This document shows positions 50,262 to 58,742 of a DNA stretch of 64,000 bases, piece after piece (the stretch's first letter is position 1; the number at the start of each line of letters is the position of its first letter). A program made the position numbers and the translations under genes. The notes beneath the pieces were generated by a model, which did not search any database, was not told where the DNA came from, and was given only the letters and a program-made list of their open reading frames with translations. This DNA is from Paracholeplasma brassicae (GTDB lineage: Bacteria > Bacillota_I > Bacilli_A > Acholeplasmatales > UBA5453): positions 372,001 to 436,000 of the forward strand of contig NC_022549.1 of assembly GCF_000967915.1 (NCBI RefSeq), given 5' to 3'.

Positions 50262-51824
50262 ATGAAGAAAGTATTTTTAGTTTTACTACTTACTGTTTCA
50301 TTAGTTAGCCTTGCGGCCTGTGGTGGCGATAAGAAACCGGCTGCAGCGTCTGCAAAGATTGAAGGCGCAACGAACGTAACAATTACTGTTGGTGATACAT
50401 TTGATCCTAAGGCGGGCGTTACTGCGACCGATTCAGGGGATAAAGATATCACAGCTGATATTAAAATTACAGGTAGTGTTAATACGAACACACCGGCTAA
50501 GTATGAACTTGTTTATTCGGTTACTGGAAGTGACGGAAAAAAAGTTGAAGTTAAACGTACAGTGACTGTCACAGGTACTGCGGTAACTGCACAAAAGATA
50601 ACAATTATGCATGGGGCACCTTATGAAATTGACCCTTTCCATGAAACTTACTCAGGTAAAAATGCAAAAGAAAGACAAGATATTCAAAAAGCCGTTGAAG
50701 CAAAGTATAACGTCGACATCGATTACATTGCATACCCTGCGAATGCACCTTGGGGTCCAGACCGCGTTCAAGCAATCATCAACGCATCTATTTCTGGTAA
50801 ACCATTAGCAGACATTTATTGGTCAACTTCTGACTGGATTCAACAATTAGCAAAAGCAGAAGCAATTGCGCCAATTGACAACTATTTGGATACAACAGGT
50901 AGTCGTATTCATTCTAGTTACCGTGAAATAGGTTCCTTCCAAGGTCAAACTTATGGTTTTTCTGAAGGCAATTTAACGGTTGACGTGGGTCTATATTTCA
51001 ATGCCGCTTTAGTAAAAAGCTTAGGTGTTGCTAACCCATCTCAACTATTCCTTGATGGTGAATGGACTTGGTCACGTTTTGAACAATGGGCAACGCAAGT
51101 TCAAACGTTAATGAACGCACAAGGTGATGGTTCATACGCACTAGGTGGTCAATTATCCGCTTATGCAGAGTCGATGATTCCTCTTAATGGTGGGTCATTA
51201 ATCAATGCAACAACAAAACGTGTGGCTTTTGCTCAAAACCCTGCGTTACAAACATATGATTTCCTTCATAATTTATACACAAAAGGTGTATTTGAACAAA
51301 CCCCTGCCTATGACGCTGGTTCACCAGAATGGCAAGCAGGTAAAGTCGTTATGCACCCAGGTAGTTTATGGTTTGTTACGGCAGATAACCGTTGGGGTGG
51401 ACTTCCATTTGAATTAGGATTTGTACCTTATCCAAAAGCGGACGCTTTTGAAGGCGAATATGCTTCACCAGTTTCAGGTGTTGCTTTATTTCACGTTGCA
51501 AGTGGTATGACTGCTGAAAGAGAAGCGCTTGTATTTGAAGTGTTTAACGAACTTCAATTATGGCGTACAGAAGCTGAATTAAAAGAAGAGTTTGAATTAT
51601 CGTTAATGACTAAATTTGACGATCCGCTATACGTTTCTGCTTACTTAGAAATTTATGATAAAACTTACCTTGAATTGATTAACGCTGTGGGCATTGGGGC
51701 ATACGGTGAAAGCGGTTGGAGAAGAAATATCAACGTCGCTATTAAAGAAGGTAATGCAAGAACGGTTGTAGATAGCATCAAGCAAGCGTATGATAACGCA
51801 TTAAATACTTATTTAAATTCATAA
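50262..51824 (+). CDS. ABC sugar-type solute-binding lipoprotein with N-terminal Ig-like domain
   Basis: A 520-residue lipoprotein (lipobox LAAC, about residue 20). Residues about 33-105 match a DUF5011-type Ig-like module (VGDTFDPKAGVTATDSGDK...VTVTG), and the remainder is a family 1 extracellular solute-binding protein (PLADIYWSTSDWIQQLAKA, then GEWTWSRFEQWA). It should capture an oligosaccharide or muropeptide for the permeases at 54816-56619. Its own promoter and the 3' hairpin at 51840 suggest higher expression than the permeases. Confidence 0.88.
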   Translation: MKKVFLVLLLTVSLVSLAACGGDKKPAAASAKIEGATNVTITVGDTFDPKAGVTATDSGDKDITADIKITGSVNTNTPAKYELVYSVTGSDGKKVEVKRTVTVTGTAVTAQKITIMHGAPYEIDPFHETYSGKNAKERQDIQKAVEAKYNVDIDYIAYPANAPWGPDRVQAIINASISGKPLADIYWSTSDWIQQLAKAEAIAPIDNYLDTTGSRIHSSYREIGSFQGQTYGFSEGNLTVDVGLYFNAALVKSLGVANPSQLFLDGEWTWSRFEQWATQVQTLMNAQGDGSYALGGQLSAYAESMIPLNGGSLINATTKRVAFAQNPALQTYDFLHNLYTKGVFEQTPAYDAGSPEWQAGKVVMHPGSLWFVTADNRWGGLPFELGFVPYPKADAFEGEYASPVSGVALFHVASGMTAEREALVFEVFNELQLWRTEAELKEEFELSLMTKFDDPLYVSAYLEIYDKTYLELINAVGIGAYGESGWRRNINVAIKEGNARTVVDSIKQAYDNALNTYLNS

Positions 51825-51839
51825 GCTTAGTCTAATAAC

Positions 51840-51872
51840 AGTCCCCCTTACTTTAATTATTTAAGGGGGACT
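51840..51872 (+). repeat. Stable intercistronic hairpin without T-run
   Basis: AGTCCCCCTTA and TAAGGGGGACT form a perfect 11-bp stem around an 11-base loop. No T-run follows, so it is more likely an mRNA 3'-end stabiliser or processing site for the binding-protein transcript than a full terminator. Confidence 0.55.
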
Positions 51873-51895
51873 ATCAAATATAAAGGGGTGTTTTT

Positions 51896-54802
51896 GTGAA
51901 AAAAGTATTAATTATAACCTTATCGGCTGTCTTTTTACTCTTAGTATACGCTGTGGTTGATTTCGCTATTTTGTCAAATAGAGAAAACCACTTGAGTTAC
52001 AATGTCAGTGATAAGCAACAAATTAATCTAGATGATTATACGAGTTCGTCCTCGTATTATAAGTACAAAGAATTATACGATGCCGTTTACCCACAAACTG
52101 GCAATATTGTATTAAGTGGTGATAATTATAAAACGTTGGAAGGAGAACATCAAATACTTGGGCTTTACCAAGGGTTAAACAATGTCCTCTTAACTGAAGA
52201 ATCTGGTTCAGTGACTTACGAGTTTGATGTTACTGAAGCGGGTTTTTACCACGTTGGTTTAACGTATTATCCATACGAAGGTAAGAGTTCTAATATTGAA
52301 CGCACGGTTTATGTGAACGATGAAATATTATTTCCTGGGTTAGAAAATTTGGTTTTCCACCGTCTTTGGGGAGCTAGTGAGTCAATCAAGCAAGACATTT
52401 ATGGCAATGATATTAGACCATCTCAAGTGGAATTGCCAAGATGGATTGAAACCAAGTTAACCGATCCAGTGGGCTATGTCACCGAACCTTATGAAATCTA
52501 TTTTGAACAAGGGTTAAATACCGTTACCTTTGAATCCCTAAGAGAGACAATGGTGATTGCAGAGGTTAGATTAGAGGTAATTAAACCACTAAACACATAT
52601 GAAGAAATCAAAGCAATTTATGAAAGTAATAACTATCAAGAAAGCTCAAGCAAAATTGAAATCATAGAAGCGGAGCGTCCGTTGTTTACAACCTCACCAA
52701 CGCTATATCCGCTCAATGACCGTACGTCGGTATTAACAAGACCTTCACACGCCTCATTAATCAAACTCAACACCATCGGTGGTAACAACTGGCGTGTGGC
52801 TGGTGATAAGATTGTTTGGGAATTTGACGTAGAAGAATCAGGGCTATATGAAATCTCGATGAGAGTTAAACAAAAGCTCGCTACCGGAATGAGTGTGGGT
52901 AGAAATATTTATATCGATGGAGAAATTCCATTTGAAGAAATGCGTAATTATGAATTTCAACATTCTAATGACTGGCGCATTCAAACACTAGGCACAAAAA
53001 ATGAAGCATTTATGTTCTACCTTGAAGAGGGTACACATGAGTTAATGCTTGAGGTGTCACTAGGCCAATATGGTGTTTTAATCGATCAAATTCAAAATTC
53101 AATTTCAAATTTGAATAAATTATATCGTGAGATCCTTGTTTATACTGGTCCAGAGCCAGACCCATACCGTGATTATCAATTGACTGAACGTATTGATCAT
53201 ATGGTAGAGCGTTTCATATCTGAACGTGACACACTAAGATCAGTCCGTAAAGGTTTAATTCAAGTCGCGGGTTCAAAGAGTGAAAAAACAGGTATCCTGG
53301 ATACCATGTTATTACAACTTGACGACTTCATTAAAAAGCCAAGGGAAATTCATAAAAACTTAACGTCGTATAACTCGAACATCTCATCCTTGGGTACGCT
53401 TATTACATTACTAGATGCTCAACCACTTGAAATAGATTACTTTGTCTTGCATAACGGGGATTCTAAATTACCAAAAGCGAAAGCAAGTATGATTGAGAGT
53501 TTTGTTTATTCATTTAAATCATTTATCGCCTCATTTACTACAAATTACGCTGCGGTTGGTAAAACAACCACAGAATCAACTGAAACCATTGAAGTTTGGT
53601 TATCAATTGGTAAAGATCAGGCAAACATTTTAAGAAAACTGATTGACGAAACTTTTACACCACAAACTGGTGTTCAAGTTGATTTAAAATTAGTTAATTC
53701 TGCCGTGTTACTTCCAGCAACCTTAGCTGGTGTAGGACCAGACCTAGCAATGGGGATTGACCACAGCACACCAGTAAACTATGCGATGAGAAAAGCTGCA
53801 GCTGATTTAACGCAGTTTGCAAACTACGAAGAAGTAGCAAGTCGCTTTAAGGCAAGTGCGATGGTACCTTATCAGTACAATGATGGTGTATACGCGCTGC
53901 CAGAACAACAAATATTCTTAATGATGTTCTACAGAACAGACATTTTTGAAGAACTTGGACTTGGCGTGCCTGATACATGGGATGACGTGATTAGTTTAAT
54001 TCCGGACTTACAAAAACATAACTTGGAATTTTTCTTACCAGTACCAACAACGACAGGCGCAGTTGCGAATCTACCTGCAAACCCAGTGTTCTCATCAATG
54101 TTCTATCAAAACGATGGGTCATTCTACATTAATAACAATAGTGAATCTGGTTTTAATGAAGGTATGGGTCCTCAAGTGTTTGAACGCTGGACACAGTTTT
54201 ATACGGACTATTCATTTCCTGTAGAAGCAAACTTTGTTAACCGTTTTAGAAGTGGGCAAATGCCGATTGGGATTACCTACTACAATACTTACAATACACT
54301 AAGTGTCTTCGCTCCTGAAATTAAGGGGAAGTGGGACTTTGTTCCAATACCAGGTACGATTTATACAGATGATGAGGGTAATCAACAAGTCAGAAGAGAA
54401 ACCATCTCAACTGGTACTGGCATCATGATTACAGAACAATCAAGTAAAAAAGCTGAAGCATGGCAATACCTTGATTGGTGGACTAAGACAGAAACACAAG
54501 TACGTTTTGGTCGTGAAATGGAAGGTATTTTAGGTAGTGCTGCAAGATATCCAACGGCAAATATCGAAGCAATGAATCAATTGCCATGGACTGTAAAAGA
54601 ATACGAAAAATTAGAAGAAGCTTGGGATTGGGTCAGGGGTATTCCTGAAGTTCCAGGTGGCTATATGACCGGTCGTCATTTAGACAACGCGCTACGTTTA
54701 GTCATTAATGACGCTTCAAACCCACGTGAAACCATCTACGATTACGTTCAAAAAATCAATGCTGAAATTGAGAAAAAACGTAGTGAGTTTGGTTTAGACT
54801 AG
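51896..54802 (+). CDS. Membrane-anchored solute-binding protein fused to two carbohydrate-binding-like modules
   Basis: A 968-residue protein. An N-terminal membrane helix (about 4-27) without lipobox is followed by two beta-sandwich, CBM6/35-like modules (about 80-240 and 255-400; VTYEFDVTEAGFYHVGLTYY and IVWEFDVEESGLYEISMRVK). A helical segment (about 405-555) leads into a family 1 solute-binding domain (about 560-960; EVWLSIGKDQANILRKLIDE, GIPEVPGGYMTGRHLDNALR). The module order suggests that a polymer is held at the surface while released sugars are passed to the transporter. Starts at GTG 51896 after AAAGGGGTG. Confidence 0.82.
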   Translation: MKKVLIITLSAVFLLLVYAVVDFAILSNRENHLSYNVSDKQQINLDDYTSSSSYYKYKELYDAVYPQTGNIVLSGDNYKTLEGEHQILGLYQGLNNVLLTEESGSVTYEFDVTEAGFYHVGLTYYPYEGKSSNIERTVYVNDEILFPGLENLVFHRLWGASESIKQDIYGNDIRPSQVELPRWIETKLTDPVGYVTEPYEIYFEQGLNTVTFESLRETMVIAEVRLEVIKPLNTYEEIKAIYESNNYQESSSKIEIIEAERPLFTTSPTLYPLNDRTSVLTRPSHASLIKLNTIGGNNWRVAGDKIVWEFDVEESGLYEISMRVKQKLATGMSVGRNIYIDGEIPFEEMRNYEFQHSNDWRIQTLGTKNEAFMFYLEEGTHELMLEVSLGQYGVLIDQIQNSISNLNKLYREILVYTGPEPDPYRDYQLTERIDHMVERFISERDTLRSVRKGLIQVAGSKSEKTGILDTMLLQLDDFIKKPREIHKNLTSYNSNISSLGTLITLLDAQPLEIDYFVLHNGDSKLPKAKASMIESFVYSFKSFIASFTTNYAAVGKTTTESTETIEVWLSIGKDQANILRKLIDETFTPQTGVQVDLKLVNSAVLLPATLAGVGPDLAMGIDHSTPVNYAMRKAAADLTQFANYEEVASRFKASAMVPYQYNDGVYALPEQQIFLMMFYRTDIFEELGLGVPDTWDDVISLIPDLQKHNLEFFLPVPTTTGAVANLPANPVFSSMFYQNDGSFYINNNSESGFNEGMGPQVFERWTQFYTDYSFPVEANFVNRFRSGQMPIGITYYNTYNTLSVFAPEIKGKWDFVPIPGTIYTDDEGNQQVRRETISTGTGIMITEQSSKKAEAWQYLDWWTKTETQVRFGREMEGILGSAARYPTANIEAMNQLPWTVKEYEKLEEAWDWVRGIPEVPGGYMTGRHLDNALRLVINDASNPRETIYDYVQKINAEIEKKRSEFGLD

Positions 54803-54815
54803 AAGGAGGAATAGT

Positions 54816-55751
54816 GTGCAATCAACATCAATCGATATCACAAGTAAAAAAGCACTAAGAAAGATGAAAATCGACGAAATTAAAAAACACAAACACCTCT
54901 ATATTATGATGGCACCTTATGCCTTGTTGTTTTTTACATTTACCGTCATCCCTGTGTTTATGTCACTTGGGATCAGCTTCACATACTTCAACCTCCTAGA
55001 ACCACCTCGTTTCATAGGTCTTGAAAACTATATGAAGTTATTATTAAGTGATGATGAGTTCATCATCGCAATTAAAAATACGCTAATTTTAGCCGTCATT
55101 ACCGGACCAGTCAGTTATTTAATGGCCTTCGTGTTTGCATGGTTAATTAACGAATTAAAACCGAAGATGAGAGCGTTTATGACGCTCATCTTCTACGCAC
55201 CGTCAATTTCTGGTAATGCATACTTAATGTGGCTCATTATCTTTAGTGGTGACGTTCATGGTTACGCAAACTCATTTTTAATCCGTTTTGGCTTTATTGA
55301 CAACCCAGTCTTATGGTTAAAAGACCCGGATTATATTTTGTTAGTCATTATTATTGTTCAATTATGGCTAAGCTTAGGTGTGAGTTTTCTATCATTCATC
55401 GCTGGTCTTCAAGGTGTCGATAAGACACTGTTTGAAGCAGGTGCAATTGATGGGATTCGAAACCGCTGGCAAGAACTTTGGTATATTACACTACCTTCAA
55501 TGAAACCACAATTACTTTTTGGTGCGGTGATGCAAATCACTACCTCCTTGGCAATTGCAGAGGTTTCAATGCAATTGGTTGGGTTTCCATCCGTTCAATA
55601 CGCGGGTCACACGATCGTGACACATTTAATAGACTATGGTTCAACGCGCTTTGACTTAGGTTATGCCTCAGCAATTGCAACCGTACTGTTCTTAATCATG
55701 ATGGGGGCTAACTTAATTGTAAGAAGCTTCTTAAGAAAGTTGGGGGATTAA
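54816..55751 (+). CDS. ABC sugar transporter permease (LplB/MalF type)
   Basis: A 311-residue permease with six membrane helices; the first begins at about residue 28 (YIMMAPYALLFFTFTVIPVF). The EAA loop reads EAGAIDGIRNRWQELWYITLP. Starts at GTG 54816 after AAGGAGG. Pairs with the next gene; the ATPase is not in the window. Confidence 0.9.
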   Translation: MQSTSIDITSKKALRKMKIDEIKKHKHLYIMMAPYALLFFTFTVIPVFMSLGISFTYFNLLEPPRFIGLENYMKLLLSDDEFIIAIKNTLILAVITGPVSYLMAFVFAWLINELKPKMRAFMTLIFYAPSISGNAYLMWLIIFSGDVHGYANSFLIRFGFIDNPVLWLKDPDYILLVIIIVQLWLSLGVSFLSFIAGLQGVDKTLFEAGAIDGIRNRWQELWYITLPSMKPQLLFGAVMQITTSLAIAEVSMQLVGFPSVQYAGHTIVTHLIDYGSTRFDLGYASAIATVLFLIMMGANLIVRSFLRKLGD

Positions 55752-55755
55752 GATT

Positions 55756-56619
55756 GTGAAAAAATTCAAAATCAAAACGAATCGAAAACTTAATCGCTCC
55801 CTTGGTGGTGACATCTTTTTAATGGCCTTACTTTTAGTATTTGGTGTCTTTAGTGCTTACCCACTGATTATGACGGCATCGAATGCCTTTAAACCACTAG
55901 ATGAATTATTCCGTTTTCCACCAACATTGTTGCCTAGAAATCTAACGTTTGATAACTTTAGAGATTTATCTGAGTTAATGGAAAACTCTTGGGTGCCATT
56001 TACAAGGTATTTCTTTAACACCATATTTATTACGTTGATGGGGACTGTCGGACACGTGATTATCGCATCAATGGCTGCCTACCCACTAGCGAAGTATAAA
56101 TTTCCAGGAAAAACCATTTTCTTTTCACTGGTTGTTTACTCGCTGATGTTTTCACCACACGTAACAGCAACGCCAAACTATATTATTATCTCAAGTATTG
56201 GTTTAATTGATACGCACTGGGCAATTATTCTACCAGCCATCGCATCGAGCTTAGGGCTTTACTTGATGAAACAGTTTATGACACAAATTCCAGATGACTT
56301 AATCGAATCAGCAAAAATCGATGGAGCATCTGAGTACCGTATTTTTTGGCAAATTGTAATGCCTTTAGTGAAACCGGCTTGGTTAACACTAGTAATCTTA
56401 CTGTTCCAACGTTTGTGGACAACCGATGGGGGTTCGTTTATCTTTTCTGAGGAATTAAAACCAGTTTCATACGCATTAAGACAAATCGCACAAGGCTCGA
56501 TTGAACGTGCCGGTACGATTGCTGCAGTTGCGTTTGTAATGATGATCGTACCAGTGACATTCTTTATGTTATCGCAATCACGTATTGTTGAGACATTTAG
56601 TCACTCGGGTATGAAATAA
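55756..56619 (+). CDS. ABC sugar transporter permease (LplC/YtcP type)
   Basis: A 287-residue permease with six membrane helices and EAA loop ESAKIDGASEYRIFWQIVMP. Begins at GTG 55756, five bases after its partner's stop. It is of the CUT1 class that imports oligosaccharides; the substrate is inferred from the neighbouring cell-wall enzymes. Confidence 0.9.
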   Translation: MKKFKIKTNRKLNRSLGGDIFLMALLLVFGVFSAYPLIMTASNAFKPLDELFRFPPTLLPRNLTFDNFRDLSELMENSWVPFTRYFFNTIFITLMGTVGHVIIASMAAYPLAKYKFPGKTIFFSLVVYSLMFSPHVTATPNYIIISSIGLIDTHWAIILPAIASSLGLYLMKQFMTQIPDDLIESAKIDGASEYRIFWQIVMPLVKPAWLTLVILLFQRLWTTDGGSFIFSEELKPVSYALRQIAQGSIERAGTIAAVAFVMMIVPVTFFMLSQSRIVETFSHSGMK

Positions 56620-56634
56620 GAAGGGGGAACATTT

Positions 56635-58101
56635 ATGAAATTATGGATTTTATTCTCATTGCTGTTCTCTCTACCCATTCAAATTAGTACAGTGAATTAT
56701 AATTATTCTTATTATGGTGAAGTTATTCATTCTGCACCAGGGATGACTTACGCGACTTACTTTAATGCACAGACGCTTGGCTCAAAGCTTTCATCACCTG
56801 AGGATTTGGTTGTTTTTGAAGATACAATTTATATGATTGATTCTGTCGAAAACAAAATTCTATTGATTGACCAATCGTTTAATAAATTAGCAGAATATAG
56901 TGAGTTTAATTACAGCACGTCTTATCTCGACAAACAAGAGGCAACATTTGAAGAAACTAGTACGAAACTCAAAGGCGCAAGTGGACTTGAAGTGACACAA
57001 AGTGCGATTTATATCGCCGATACGGGTAACTACCGTATTCTAAAACTTAATCACCAATTTGAAGTGCTTGAGGTATTTGATACCGTTGATGATAAAACAT
57101 TTGATGAGATTGCATTTGAACCAAGAAAAGTGACTGTTGATGTGACTGAACGTATGTATGTTGTTGCAAGAAACGTCTATGAAGGTATTATCGAACTTGG
57201 ATCAAATGGTGACTTTAACCGATTCACAGGGGTAAACCCAGTATCATTGACCCCGTTTGAAATATTTAGAAGAAGTCTAATGACTGAAGCACAATTAGCG
57301 AAGTTAAAGTTATTCTTACCAACAGAGTATACGAACGTCTCAATTAATGAAAGAGGCTTCATCTATGCGACCTCAAGACCAACCGAAAACAATGCAAAAA
57401 ATACGATTCAATTGATTAACCCTAAAGGGGTTGACGTCATCAAACGTAATGGTTATCACCCACCAATGGGAGATGTTCAGTACATTGAAGGCAACAACAA
57501 CTACGTGATCACAGGACCTTCATTATTAACAGATATTGCCTATACAAAGCATGGTATTTATACTGTTTTAGATCAAAAGCGTTCAAGACTATTTACTTAT
57601 GATCAAGAAGGGAACTTATTATACATTAATGGCGATGAAGGCCAACAGAGTGATAAGTTTTCTGAAGGTGTGGCAATTGGCTATTTAGGGGATGACTTGC
57701 TTGTTTTAGATAGAAAGAGTCGTACCGTAATTGTCTACCGCTTAACCGATTTTGGACTCGCAGTTAACCAAGCGATTGGTTTTCATGACCAAGGTAAATT
57801 TGATGAAGCTGCAGCCATTTGGAAAGACGTCTTAGTGTTAAATACAAACTATGAAATTGCTTATAACGGAATTGGTAAATACTTATTAAGAGAAGGCGAA
57901 TTTAAAGAAGCAATGGACTATTTTAAACTCGGCCATGATACGTATTACTATTCAAAAGCGTTTAAAGAATATCGAAATGAGATTATTAGAGACAACTTCA
58001 CCTTGATTATGAGTGGTGTGGTCTTACTAACGGGTGGATTAATTTTCCTTAAGGTAAGAAAGACAATTAAAAAAGGAGGCTCAGTTTTATATGAAGACTA
58101 A
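56635..58101 (+). CDS. Exported NHL/beta-propeller and TPR protein with C-terminal membrane helix
   Basis: A 488-residue protein with signal peptide (about 1-18). NHL-type repeats follow (DLVVFEDTIYMIDSVENKIL; YIADTGNYRILKLN; LLVLDRKSRTVIVYRL), then about 80 residues of TPR-like helices (AIGFHDQGKFDEAAAIWKDV) and a membrane helix near 460-480 followed by a positively charged tail. No catalytic function is evident. Such proteins travel with LplB-type transporters and DUF5696 genes in other Bacillota. Overlaps the next gene by 11 bases, suggesting a membrane complex. Confidence 0.8.
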   Translation: MKLWILFSLLFSLPIQISTVNYNYSYYGEVIHSAPGMTYATYFNAQTLGSKLSSPEDLVVFEDTIYMIDSVENKILLIDQSFNKLAEYSEFNYSTSYLDKQEATFEETSTKLKGASGLEVTQSAIYIADTGNYRILKLNHQFEVLEVFDTVDDKTFDEIAFEPRKVTVDVTERMYVVARNVYEGIIELGSNGDFNRFTGVNPVSLTPFEIFRRSLMTEAQLAKLKLFLPTEYTNVSINERGFIYATSRPTENNAKNTIQLINPKGVDVIKRNGYHPPMGDVQYIEGNNNYVITGPSLLTDIAYTKHGIYTVLDQKRSRLFTYDQEGNLLYINGDEGQQSDKFSEGVAIGYLGDDLLVLDRKSRTVIVYRLTDFGLAVNQAIGFHDQGKFDEAAAIWKDVLVLNTNYEIAYNGIGKYLLREGEFKEAMDYFKLGHDTYYYSKAFKEYRNEIIRDNFTLIMSGVVLLTGGLIFLKVRKTIKKGGSVLYED

Positions 58102-58732
58102 GTTAGCAAACCTCAGATTCAACTATTTGAGTTTCCCTGGTTATTTGTTATTCCATCCATTTGATGGGTTTGACGATTTTAAACGATATAAAAAAGCAAA
58201 GATGAGTGTAGCCATTAGTTTAATGATACTTTATGCGTTTTTACGTATATACACTTATCAATACGAAGGGTTCTTAATTAACGAACGTAACCCACTCTTA
58301 TTAAATAGCTTGGAAGAAGTCTTCTCAGTGGCATTACTCATTGGTTTATTTACAATTGGTAACTGGTCAGTGACCACACTAATGAGTGGTAAAGGTAATT
58401 TTAAAGAAATCTTTATGGTCACCGGGTATGCACTATTTCCACTGGTAATTATTGGATTTCCAGCGGTATTTATTTCGAACTATTTAACCCTTGAAGAAAT
58501 GGCGTTTTATAATCTAGCGATGGGCATTGCCTATATTTCGACTGGGTGGATGCTGTTTATGGGGATGTTGAACATCCATAATTATGGTTTAGCTAAGACC
58601 ATTGGTGCGTTTTCCGCAACCTTTGTCTCAATGATTGTGATGATGTTTTTAGGATTATTATTCTTTGATTTGATTCAACAATTTATCAGTTTTGTTGCGT
58701 CCATATATGAAGAAATATCGTTAAGGTACTAG
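58091..58732 (+). CDS. Yip1-domain integral membrane protein
   Basis: A 213-residue protein with about five membrane helices. The N-terminal HPFDGFDDFKRYKKAK sequence, with Pro and aromatic residues before the first helix, resembles the Yip1 entry motif. Function unknown; it lies between the NHL/TPR gene and the DUF5696 gene with tight overlaps, a set I infer to be accessory to the ABC transporter. Confidence 0.75.
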   Translation: MKTKLANLRFNYLSFPGYLLFHPFDGFDDFKRYKKAKMSVAISLMILYAFLRIYTYQYEGFLINERNPLLLNSLEEVFSVALLIGLFTIGNWSVTTLMSGKGNFKEIFMVTGYALFPLVIIGFPAVFISNYLTLEEMAFYNLAMGIAYISTGWMLFMGMLNIHNYGLAKTIGAFSATFVSMIVMMFLGLLFFDLIQQFISFVASIYEEISLRY

Positions 58733-58742
58733 GAGGATGCAT

